From an uncultured Eubacteriales bacterium (GTDB taxonomy: Bacteria; Bacillota; Clostridia; Oscillospirales; Oscillospiraceae): DNA of 64,000 bases. A program made the translations under genes and the position numbers. The notes beneath the pieces were generated by a model. That model made no database searches, had not been told where the DNA came from, and saw only the letters and a program-made list of their open reading frames with translations. This document shows, one piece after another, positions 41,052-48,193 of the stretch; position 1 is the first letter of the stretch; every line of letters starts with the position of its first letter. The stretch covers positions 1-64,000 of the forward strand of contig ONIN01000001.1 of the NCBI GenBank assembly GCA_900317905.1, given 5' to 3'.

Positions 41052-41080
41052 AAAATACCATAGTTTTTCCGTTTGCGCAA
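41052..41080 (-). promoter_or_regulatory. Possible promoter of lysA
   Basis: TTGCGC (41075-41080), 17-bp spacer, TATTTT (41052-41057) on the minus strand. No lysine riboswitch fits in the 80-base leader region. Confidence 0.45.
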
Positions 41081-41088
41081 GAGGAAAA

Positions 41089-41736
41089 TCAGTTTTTTCC
41101 AGCTTTTTTATGCTTGCGGCCCAGCACCATCCAGGCGCAGCAGAGGATGACGATGAGGCCGATGACCAGAATGGCGCAGTTGCGGAAGTAGACCTCCGGC
41201 AGGATCTGAATGATCTGATCCACGTTGGGGTCAAACAGCCAGTTGGTCTTGCCGGGGAAGAAAATGCTGTGGAACACCGTGAATGCCCGGTCAAAGTCCG
41301 TGGCCCCCAATGCGAAGATGATCAGGAACAGAACCAGCATCCCGGCGCCGGCCCAGAAGCTGGGGCCCCGATCCCGGAACCGGTGGGGCTTCCAGATCAG
41401 TGAGAGCAGAAGCAGCACCACCAGTGCGATCCCGCTGATCACCGCCACCTTCAGATCCAGCTGAAACAGCACCCGCACGTCGGTAAAGTGGGCCTTCCCG
41501 GACTCTGACCATTTCAGCACGCCGGTGCCGAACTCCGTGCCCTTCAATTCAAAGGACATCATCTCGTCGTAGGCCTCCAGAATCTCGGATTCGGTCCAGC
41601 CGGTGGCCTCGGGCAGTTTTAAAAGACGCACATGGGCGGCGTAAAACCCACGGCTCAAAATCGGCACTGCGATGGATGCGCTGATGGTGAACAGCGCCAG
41701 GGAAATGGAAATCAGAATGGAAATCAGCTTTTTCAT
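41089..41736 (-). CDS. TIGR01906/DUF1461-type integral membrane protein
   Basis: 215 residues with four membrane helices: one at the N-terminus, then a ~80-residue outer loop with LPEATGWTESEILEAYDEMM, then three more (ISGIALVVLLLLSLIW, GAGMLVLFLIIFALG, CAILVIGLIVILCCAWMVLG). The loop plus FTVFHSIFFPGKTNWLFDP before the last helix is the family pattern. Function unknown. The ATG at 41736 follows GGAGG and overlaps the upstream gene by 4 bases; both are one unit. Confidence 0.82.
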   Translation of the reverse strand: MKKLISILISISLALFTISASIAVPILSRGFYAAHVRLLKLPEATGWTESEILEAYDEMMSFELKGTEFGTGVLKWSESGKAHFTDVRVLFQLDLKVAVISGIALVVLLLLSLIWKPHRFRDRGPSFWAGAGMLVLFLIIFALGATDFDRAFTVFHSIFFPGKTNWLFDPNVDQIIQILPEVYFRNCAILVIGLIVILCCAWMVLGRKHKKAGKN

Positions 41737-42371
41737 GTCGAGGAAACCTCCGGATTTGCCGAGGACGCGATCAGTACCTGCCCCGGCAGATAAAACGCCC
41801 ACATGGCGATGTTGGTAAATACAGAGGGGGCCAGATTGTTGAGCCCCACGCAGAGATCGCAGCAGAAATACAAAATCAGTCCTGCGGCGTAGATCGCGGC
41901 GGTGCGGCTCCGCTTCGTCCTTGCGAAGATCAGCGCCTCCGCTACGTTCAGTCCGAACCAGCTGATGTAGGCAGCAGAAATTATGGCGAGCAGTCCAAAC
42001 TGCACCGTGGCGGCCACCGCCAGCGCGGCGATGATCAAACGCAAAATCAGATCCGCTTTGGGATCCAATCCCCGAAGTCCGCAGAGCCGAAGGGTGTGGA
42101 TCACCTGCACGAGCAGAAAGATCCCCACGCCCAGCGGATACCACCGATCCAGCATCAACAGAAACACGTCCGCCAGCACCGATAAACTCAGCGCCCAGGC
42201 GATCAGCCTGCCGTCCCGATCCTTTGACTCCCAGACTGCGAATACTGCGCAGAGCAGGATCGCCGCGAACTTGATGGCAGAGGTGTCCATGGCCTGATAG
42301 AAGTCCAGCACCAGAAAACTCAGCCACAGCAGGGCTTCCAGCAGCCAGAACCAGATTCGCCTTCGGCCCAT
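41733..42371 (-). CDS. Polytopic membrane protein, possibly YhhN/TMEM86-like
   Basis: 212 residues, seven or eight hydrophobic segments and few polar loops. The pattern LSVLADVFLLMLDRWYPLGVG followed by a long hydrophobic run, and a late YFCCDLCVGLNNL, is reminiscent of YhhN/TMEM86 lysoplasmalogenase proteins, where acidic residues in helices form the active site. Plasmalogens do occur in anaerobic clostridia. The match is from memory and weak; an unassigned membrane protein is the safe call. Translationally coupled to the TIGR01906 gene. Plus-strand genes diverge upstream. Confidence 0.6.
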   Translation of the reverse strand: MGRRRIWFWLLEALLWLSFLVLDFYQAMDTSAIKFAAILLCAVFAVWESKDRDGRLIAWALSLSVLADVFLLMLDRWYPLGVGIFLLVQVIHTLRLCGLRGLDPKADLILRLIIAALAVAATVQFGLLAIISAAYISWFGLNVAEALIFARTKRSRTAAIYAAGLILYFCCDLCVGLNNLAPSVFTNIAMWAFYLPGQVLIASSANPEVSST

Positions 42372-42395
42372 CCCGCTCCCTCCTTAAAATGCATA

Positions 42396-42424
42396 TTGTG
42401 AGAATGGGAAAACTGTGTTATATT
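42396..42424 (+). promoter_or_regulatory. Promoter of the murT-gatD operon
   Basis: TTGTGA (42396-42401), 17-bp spacer, TATATT (42419-42424). Confidence 0.65.
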
Positions 42425-42465
42425 ATAGTCGGTTCCGAGCAAATTGTCCACAGGGAGGTGAGACC

Positions 42466-43179
42466 ATGCGCCGGAGAACGAGAGCTATCATCGCAGCACT
42501 GGTGGTGCTGTGCCTGCTGCTGGCTGCCGGATGGGTGGTCTACCGCCACACCATCAAGGACTACGTGGACTGCGGCCGGATGCTGGCGAAGGTCTACAAC
42601 GCCGAGGCGTCGGATCTGAGCTTCGATGTGACCATCAACGCCTCCGGCACCGAGGTGGAAAGCCGCTTCCGAGCCATCCGATTCCCGTTTCAGAACACCA
42701 CCGCCGCCCAGATCACGCTGAATGGAAAAAACGGCGACTACACCTTCTATAAGATTCACGGCCGAAACGTGGAGGAGACCGGCGACAATGCCGAGAACCA
42801 GGACGCCATCCCCAGAAACTTCATGGAGCTGCTGGAGTGGGGCCGGGGGATCTACAAATCCGAGCTGGAGATCAACAAAATCCGGGACCGGAGCTACACC
42901 ACCTATCGGGTGGACGTGCCCGACGACATGGTGCAGAGCTTTCTGGACGCCTATCTGGGGGCGCTGGACACCTTCAATCTGAAATATTCCGACTGCGTCC
43001 TGACCCTGACGGGGAACAAGGGGAGAATGACGGAGCTGGTGCTCCAGGGCACCGCCAGCTACCGGATCCTCTTTGTGAACGCCTCCGCCAACGTGGTGAT
43101 TCGGGCGCGCGTCAACGCCCTGGACAAAGACGTCAACATTCCGACGGTGCCTGATTCCGTCGTCAAAGGAGCAAGCTAA
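42466..43179 (+). CDS. Membrane-anchored protein of unknown function
   Basis: 237 residues. Short basic N-terminus (MRRRTR), one hydrophobic helix (AIIAALVVLCLLLAAGWVV) without a lipobox, then a ~210-residue outer domain that looks beta-rich (FDVTINASGTEVESRFRAI, YRVDVPDD, RILFVNASANVVIRARV). It may be a signal anchor or a cleaved signal. No family recognised. The ATG at 42466 follows GGGAGGTGAGACC. It ends five bases before murT, so it may have a wall-related role. Confidence 0.75.
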   Translation: MRRRTRAIIAALVVLCLLLAAGWVVYRHTIKDYVDCGRMLAKVYNAEASDLSFDVTINASGTEVESRFRAIRFPFQNTTAAQITLNGKNGDYTFYKIHGRNVEETGDNAENQDAIPRNFMELLEWGRGIYKSELEINKIRDRSYTTYRVDVPDDMVQSFLDAYLGALDTFNLKYSDCVLTLTGNKGRMTELVLQGTASYRILFVNASANVVIRARVNALDKDVNIPTVPDSVVKGAS

Positions 43180-43184
43180 ACCCT

Positions 43185-44558
43185 ATGAATCTGATTCGAA
43201 CCTTTCTGGCCGTTTTGGCCTGCCGGTTTTCCCGCTGGATCATCCGGCTTTTGGGCAGAGGCGGCACGGCGTTCCCCGGCCGGGTGGCGCTGAAGATCTA
43301 TCCCCAGGTGCTGGGCGTCCTGTCGAAAAACGTCCGCACCATCCTGATCACCGGCACCAACGGCAAGACCACCACCTCCCGCATGGTGGAGCAGGCCTTC
43401 ATTGATACGAAGAAATCCTATTTCTCCAACAAATCCGGCGCCAATCTGATCTCCGGCATCACGGCGGAGTTCTGCGTCCACAGCACCCTGCTGGGCAAGC
43501 CGAAGTGCGAGTATGCGGTGATCGAGTGTGACGAGGCCGCCTCCAAGACGGTGCTGAAGTACCTGAAGCCCGAGGTCATCGTGGCCACCAACGTCTTCCG
43601 GGATCAGCTGGATCGCTACGGCGAGATCACCCACACCCTCAACAACATCATCGAGGGCATCTCCCATTCGCCGGAGTCGCTGCTGTGCCTGAACGCGGAC
43701 TGCTCGCTGATCGCCTCCATCCCGTCCCACGTGAAGAATCCCGTGGTGTTCTTCGGCCTCAACGTGCCGCTGGAGCCGGGTGACAGCAAGGAGCTCTCCG
43801 ACGCGCCTCACTGCATCCACTGCAAGACGGAGTATGAGTATTCTTACCGCACCTACGGCCATCTGGGCGGCTTCCGCTGCCCGAAATGCGGCTACTCCAG
43901 ACCCACGCCCCAGTACGCGGTCACGGAGATCACGGCCCAGGACGTGGATTCCAGCAGCGTCAACATGGATTTGAACGGAAGGGACCTCTTCCTGCACATC
44001 AACCTGCCTGCGGTGTATAACATCTACAACGCCGCCGGCGCGGCCGCTGCCCTGGACGCTTTTGGGTTCCAGAGAGCGGAGATCGCCGGCGCTCTGGCCA
44101 GCTTTGACTGCGGCTTCGGCCGAATGGAAAAGTTCGATCTGGAGGGCACCCCCGGCCGTATGATGCTGGTGAAAAACCCCGCCGGCTGCAACCAGGTCAT
44201 GCGCTATCTGGCGGCCCTGCCGGATCCCTCCATGTTCGTAGTCTGCCTGAACGACAACGACGCCGACGGCACCGACATCTCCTGGATCTGGGACGCGGAC
44301 TTCGAGCGGCTGGGCACCATGGGCGAGCGGCTGGAAAAGGTGCTGGTCTCCGGCATCCGGGCAGAGGACATGGCCCTGAGACTGAAATACGCCGGCGTGG
44401 AAGAAGGGAAGATGGAGATCATCCATGACTACCCGCAGCTCATCGACCAGATGTGCCGGAGCGAGCACCGGGTCTTCATCATGCCCACCTATACGGCCAT
44501 GCTGGAACTGCGCGGTCTGATGCAGAAGCGCCTGGGCGGAAAGGAGTTTTGGGAATGA
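43185..44558 (+). CDS. murT: Lipid II isoglutaminyl synthase, MurT subunit
   Basis: 457 residues, Mur-ligase-like. With GatD it amidates the D-Glu of lipid II to D-isoglutamine, which many Gram-positives need for crosslinking. ATP loop ITGTNGKTTTSRM near residue 50, a Cys4 zinc ribbon (CIHCKTEYEY... then FRCPKCGYSRP) that is typical of MurT, and a C-terminal DUF1727 region with NPAGCNQVMRYLA and NDNDADGTDISWIWD. Overlaps gatD in ATGA. Confidence 0.95.
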   Translation: MNLIRTFLAVLACRFSRWIIRLLGRGGTAFPGRVALKIYPQVLGVLSKNVRTILITGTNGKTTTSRMVEQAFIDTKKSYFSNKSGANLISGITAEFCVHSTLLGKPKCEYAVIECDEAASKTVLKYLKPEVIVATNVFRDQLDRYGEITHTLNNIIEGISHSPESLLCLNADCSLIASIPSHVKNPVVFFGLNVPLEPGDSKELSDAPHCIHCKTEYEYSYRTYGHLGGFRCPKCGYSRPTPQYAVTEITAQDVDSSSVNMDLNGRDLFLHINLPAVYNIYNAAGAAAALDAFGFQRAEIAGALASFDCGFGRMEKFDLEGTPGRMMLVKNPAGCNQVMRYLAALPDPSMFVVCLNDNDADGTDISWIWDADFERLGTMGERLEKVLVSGIRAEDMALRLKYAGVEEGKMEIIHDYPQLIDQMCRSEHRVFIMPTYTAMLELRGLMQKRLGGKEFWE

Positions 44559-45301
44559 GCAGCACGCTGAAAATCTGTCACCTCTACCCGGATCTCCTGA
44601 ACCTCTACGGCGACCGCGGCAACATCCTGTGCATGCAGCAGCGTCTGAAGTGGCGGGGCATCACCGCCGAGGTCACCGAGGTTCCCGCCGGAGCGAAGGC
44701 GGACTTCAAAGACGCGGATCTGATCTTCATCGGCGGCGGCCAGGACTTCGAGCAGGAGGTTCTGCTCTCCGACCTGAAATCCGGCAAGGACAAAGAACTG
44801 AAGGCCGCCATTCAGGACGGCAAGACCGTGCTCGCCATCTGCGGCGGGTATCAGATGCTGGGAAAATACTACGAGACCTGGGACGGCGTCCGCTGCGACT
44901 TCATCGACGCCATCGACTTCTATACCGTGGGCTCCAAGGAGCGCATGATCGGGAACTTCGCCTTCCAGTGCGGCGAAGCTTCCGGCGGCAGCATCGTGGT
45001 GGGTTTTGAAAACCACAGCGGCAAGACCTATCTGGGCGAGGGTGTTCAGCCCCTGGGCAAGATCCTCGCCGGCGGCGGCAACAACGGGGAAGACGGGGGA
45101 GAGGGCGTCCGCTATCTGAATGTCTTCGGCACCTACAGCCACGGCCCCATCCTGCCGAAGAACCCGGCCTTCTGCGACTTCCTGCTGCAGACGGCGCTGC
45201 AGGCCAGACACCCCGGTTTCCAGCTGGAGCCGCTGGACGACGGTCTGGAACTGGCCGCCCACGACGCGGTCCTGCAGCGGGTTCTGTCCAAACAGGAATA
45301 A
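44555..45301 (+). CDS. gatD: Lipid II isoglutaminyl synthase, GatD glutaminase subunit
   Basis: 248 residues, class I-type glutamine amidotransferase of the CobB/CobQ branch. It frees ammonia from glutamine for MurT. N-terminal HLYPDLLNLYGDRGNI is typical; the nucleophile Cys lies in AICGGYQMLG (about residue 93) and the catalytic His in GTYSHGPILPKNP. Start at 44555 fixed by the ATGA overlap with murT. Confidence 0.95.
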   Translation: MSSTLKICHLYPDLLNLYGDRGNILCMQQRLKWRGITAEVTEVPAGAKADFKDADLIFIGGGQDFEQEVLLSDLKSGKDKELKAAIQDGKTVLAICGGYQMLGKYYETWDGVRCDFIDAIDFYTVGSKERMIGNFAFQCGEASGGSIVVGFENHSGKTYLGEGVQPLGKILAGGGNNGEDGGEGVRYLNVFGTYSHGPILPKNPAFCDFLLQTALQARHPGFQLEPLDDGLELAAHDAVLQRVLSKQE

Positions 45302-45322
45302 TCAAAAAAGCCGAATGCAATC

Positions 45323-45350
45323 AAAAGCTCTTCTCCGGAGGAGCTTTTTT
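45323..45350 (+). terminator. Terminator of murT-gatD
   Basis: AAAAGCTC...GAGCTTTT stem (45323-45333 with 45338-45348, one G-U), followed by T residues. Confidence 0.83.
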
Positions 45351-45364
45351 GCTGTGCAAATTCC

Positions 45365-45393
45365 TTGCATGCCCATGAGATTTGTCGTATAAT
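45365..45393 (+). promoter_or_regulatory. Promoter of yhaM
   Basis: TTGCAT (45365-45370), 17-bp spacer, perfect TATAAT (45388-45393). Confidence 0.75.
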
Positions 45394-45425
45394 ACTTCCA
45401 TGATTGCATAGGAAAGGAAGATATC

Positions 45426-46373
45426 ATGCTTCGGAATGTGAAGATCGCGGACCTGAACGTAGGCGACGTGATCGAGTGCTATTTCATCTTGAAGGAGGCC
45501 ACCTCCAAGACCACCGCCAACGGGCGGCCCTACCTCAGCGCCCAGGTCTCTGACCGCTCGGGCTACATCACCATGATGGTCTGGGACTATCCCGGCCCGG
45601 TGGGGGAGGCCAACGTGGGACAGGTGGTGAAGGTGCGGGGCGAGGTGATCGAATACCGCGGCACCCACCAGCTCACCGGCCACCGGATCCGGCTTGCGCA
45701 GGAAAACGACGTCTTTGACAAATCCATGCTGGTGCCCACGGCCCCCATTGACCCGGAGCAGCGGATGGAGGAAATCAAATCTCTGGTGCAGTCGCTTGAG
45801 GATCCGGACTACCGGAATCTCTGCGAGACCATGCTTCTGCGTCACGGGGAGACTTTCCGCAATATCCCCGCCGCCAAGAGTGTCCACCACAGCTTTTTAA
45901 ACGGTCTTCTGATGCACACCTCCAATATGCTGAAGATCGCCGCCCTCCTGGCGGAGATCTATGCCGACGTGGTGGATCGGAGCCTGCTGCTGGCGGGCAC
46001 GCTGCTCCACGATTTTGCGAAGGAGGAGGAGTTTGTCTTCTCCGAGCTGGGCCTCTCCACCGGCTACACGGTAAAGGGCCAGCTGCTGGGCCATCTGGTC
46101 ATGGGCGCCCAGGAGGTGGCGAAGGTGGCCGCCGAGCTGGGCATCCCGGAGGAGAAATCCATCCTGCTGCAGCACATGCTTTTGAGCCACCACGGGGAGC
46201 CGGAGTTCGGCGCCGCGGTGGTGCCCATGTGCGCGGAAGCTGAGCTTCTGAGCAAGATCGACCTGATCGACAGCCGGATGGAGATTTACACCGAGGCCCT
46301 GGCGGAGATCCAGCCGGGGATGTTCACCAACCGCATTTTTGCTTTGGATAAGAAAATCTATCGTCATGAATAA
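45426..46373 (+). CDS. yhaM: YhaM-type 3'-5' exoribonuclease
   Basis: 315 residues, as in B. subtilis YhaM (314). N-terminal OB-fold (IECYFILKEATSKTTANGRPYLSAQV), then an HD domain with HHSFLNGLLMHTSNML, LLHDFAK and LLSHHGEPEFG. Trims RNA 3' ends (and some DNA) using metal ions. RBS GGAAAGGAAG. The aminopeptidase gene follows after 10 bases, so they share a transcript. Confidence 0.93.
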   Translation: MLRNVKIADLNVGDVIECYFILKEATSKTTANGRPYLSAQVSDRSGYITMMVWDYPGPVGEANVGQVVKVRGEVIEYRGTHQLTGHRIRLAQENDVFDKSMLVPTAPIDPEQRMEEIKSLVQSLEDPDYRNLCETMLLRHGETFRNIPAAKSVHHSFLNGLLMHTSNMLKIAALLAEIYADVVDRSLLLAGTLLHDFAKEEEFVFSELGLSTGYTVKGQLLGHLVMGAQEVAKVAAELGIPEEKSILLQHMLLSHHGEPEFGAAVVPMCAEAELLSKIDLIDSRMEIYTEALAEIQPGMFTNRIFALDKKIYRHE

Positions 46374-46383
46374 GGAAATCAAA

Positions 46384-47667
46384 ATGGAATCAAACGCTAC
46401 TCTCACCGGACTCATGGACTTTCTGCGCCGGAGCCCCGGATGCTTCCACGCAGTCAGAAATCTGGCTGAAATGCTGGAGGCTGCGGGCTTTCAAAAACTG
46501 CAGGAGACCGACGCCTGGTCTCTTAAGCCCGGATGCAATTACTTCGTCACCAGAAACGGCAGCTCTCTGATCGCCTTTCGTCTGCCAAAGGAAAGGCCCC
46601 ATCGGCTGCGTCTGACGGCGGCCCACACGGATTCGCCCACCTTCAAGCTGAAGCCGGGGCCTGCCCTCGCCGACGGCGGTCTGACACGGCTGAACGTGGA
46701 GCAGTACGGCGGCGCCATCCGGCAAAGCTGGCTGGATCGGCCTCTGTCTGTAGCGGGCCGCGTGCTGGTGGAGGAGCAGGGAAGTCTGCTTCAGGTTCTG
46801 GTTGCGCCGGACCGGGATCTGCTGCTGATCCCCTCTCTGGCCATCCACTTCACTGCCCCGGATCAGGATACCCCCTCGGTGCAGAGCAATCTGCTGCCGG
46901 TGCTGACCGCCTCCGGGGATCCGGCAGTCCTGGATGACCTGCTGCGGCTCTGCGGTTTGGAGCCGGAGACCGTGGCGGGTATGGATCTCTATCTGACCAA
47001 TCGGGAGGAGCCGAAGCGCTGGGGCCTGAAGAATGAATTTCTCTCCGCGCCGCGGCTGGACGATCTGGCCTGCTGCTACGGTACCCTGGAGGGCTTTCTG
47101 GAGTCGGAGGCAGCCGATGACGCGCTGCTCTACTGTGCCTTCGACAACGAAGAGGTGGGCAGCACCTCAAGACAGGGGGCGGCATCCACCTTCCTGAGAG
47201 ACACGCTGGAGCGGTTGTTCCAGTTCTTTGACCTTACATCCGATCAGCGTCACGTGATCCTGGCAAGAAGCGTTCTGGTCTCTGCGGACAACGCCCACGC
47301 CTTCCACCCGGGCTATCCCTCTGTGGCGGATCCGGTGAACCGTCCAAAGCTCAACGGCGGCCTGGTCTTGAAGCATCAGGCGGCCCAGAAATATACCACC
47401 GACGGCGTCTCGTCGGCCCTCTGCCGCATGCTCTGCAAAGCCCACGACATCAAGCTGCAGGAGTACACCAACCACTCCGACCAGCGGGGCGGTTCCACCC
47501 TCGGGAACCTCTCCAACACCCAGGTCTCCCTCAGAGCCATGGACATCGGCCTGCCGCAGCTGGCCATGCACAGCGCTTACGAGACCATGGGCGCAGAGGA
47601 TCCCCAATGCCTCGCGGCCTTCTCCAAGGCATTTTTCAGCGACGCCTTACCGGAAGTTCAAGAATAA
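46384..47667 (+). CDS. M18-family zinc aminopeptidase
   Basis: 427 residues. Cytoplasmic dodecameric aminopeptidase of the aspartyl/ApeB type that trims N-terminal residues from peptides. Metal and catalytic motifs: AAHTDSPTFKLKP, RLDDLACCYG, AFDNEEVGSTSRQGA, SADNAHAFHPG, and the C-terminal HSAYETMGAEDP. FLRRSPGCFHAV at the start matches the family. I prefer the ATG at 46384 (AAGGAA 7 bases upstream) to one at 46366 that overlaps yhaM. Confidence 0.93.
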   Translation: MESNATLTGLMDFLRRSPGCFHAVRNLAEMLEAAGFQKLQETDAWSLKPGCNYFVTRNGSSLIAFRLPKERPHRLRLTAAHTDSPTFKLKPGPALADGGLTRLNVEQYGGAIRQSWLDRPLSVAGRVLVEEQGSLLQVLVAPDRDLLLIPSLAIHFTAPDQDTPSVQSNLLPVLTASGDPAVLDDLLRLCGLEPETVAGMDLYLTNREEPKRWGLKNEFLSAPRLDDLACCYGTLEGFLESEAADDALLYCAFDNEEVGSTSRQGAASTFLRDTLERLFQFFDLTSDQRHVILARSVLVSADNAHAFHPGYPSVADPVNRPKLNGGLVLKHQAAQKYTTDGVSSALCRMLCKAHDIKLQEYTNHSDQRGGSTLGNLSNTQVSLRAMDIGLPQLAMHSAYETMGAEDPQCLAAFSKAFFSDALPEVQE

Positions 47668-47681
47668 AAGGAGAGACTACC

Positions 47682-48032
47682 ATGCTGTTTATCTGCTATT
47701 CCCGCTGCACCACCTGCAAAAAGGCCCAAGCCTGGCTGGACGAGCAGGGGATCGCCTACACCAGACGGGAGATCAAGGACGAGCCGCCCACGGAGGCGGA
47801 GCTTCGCGCCTGGGTCAAGGAGAGCGGCCTGCCGCTGAAGCGGTTCTGGAACACCAGCGGCATCCCGTATCGGGAGCTGGGCATGAAGGACAAGCTGCCC
47901 ACCATGTCGGAGGACGAGCAGTTCAAGCTTCTAGCCAGCGATCCCATGTTGGTCAAGCGGCCGCTGCTGATCGGCGACGACTTCGCGCTGCCGGGCTTCA
48001 AGCTGCCGGAGTGGGAGGAAAAGGCCCTCTGA
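47682..48032 (+). CDS. Spx/ArsC-family thioredoxin-fold protein
   Basis: 116 residues. An N-terminal CTTC redox pair (YSRCTTCKKAQAWLDEQGI) is followed by REIKDEPPTEAELRAWV and VKRPLLIGDDFALPGF, the YffB/ArsC/Spx pattern. Members are arsenate reductases or RNA polymerase regulators. No ars genes lie near and it lacks a clear Spx-specific C-terminus, so a redox regulator or reductase of unknown target is the best description. RBS AAAAGGAG. Last gene before the terminator at 48059. Confidence 0.85.
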   Translation: MLFICYSRCTTCKKAQAWLDEQGIAYTRREIKDEPPTEAELRAWVKESGLPLKRFWNTSGIPYRELGMKDKLPTMSEDEQFKLLASDPMLVKRPLLIGDDFALPGFKLPEWEEKAL

Positions 48033-48058
48033 CCCACACAATTCCAATAATAGGATCT

Positions 48059-48089
48059 GCCCTCGGGTTTTCCCGGGGGCATTTTTTTT
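48059..48089 (+). terminator. Terminator after the Spx/ArsC-like gene
   Basis: GCCCTCGGG (48059-48067) pairs with CCCGGGGGC (48072-48080; one T-G pair) around TTTT, followed by eight T residues. Confidence 0.85.
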
Positions 48090-48120
48090 GAAAAATGTGA
48101 AATATCTGTGAATTACCCCC

Positions 48121-48148
48121 TTGCAAATTCAATACTTTGCTGTATAAT
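48121..48148 (+). promoter_or_regulatory. Promoter of the L,D-transpeptidase gene
   Basis: TTGCAA (48121-48126), 16-bp spacer, perfect TATAAT (48143-48148). Confidence 0.7.
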
Positions 48149-48193
48149 AGTTACCATAATACCTTATCCTGTACAATGAGGAGAAAAAGTACC

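Noticed and set aside
41008..41088. Lysine riboswitch upstream of lysA
   Set aside because: The available leader is under 80 bases and lacks L-box motifs.
41736..42327. Upstream extension of the TIGR01906 frame to 412 residues
   Set aside because: The added part lies wholly inside the upstream membrane protein gene in another frame; the ATG at 41736 has its own ribosome site and a signal-like first helix.
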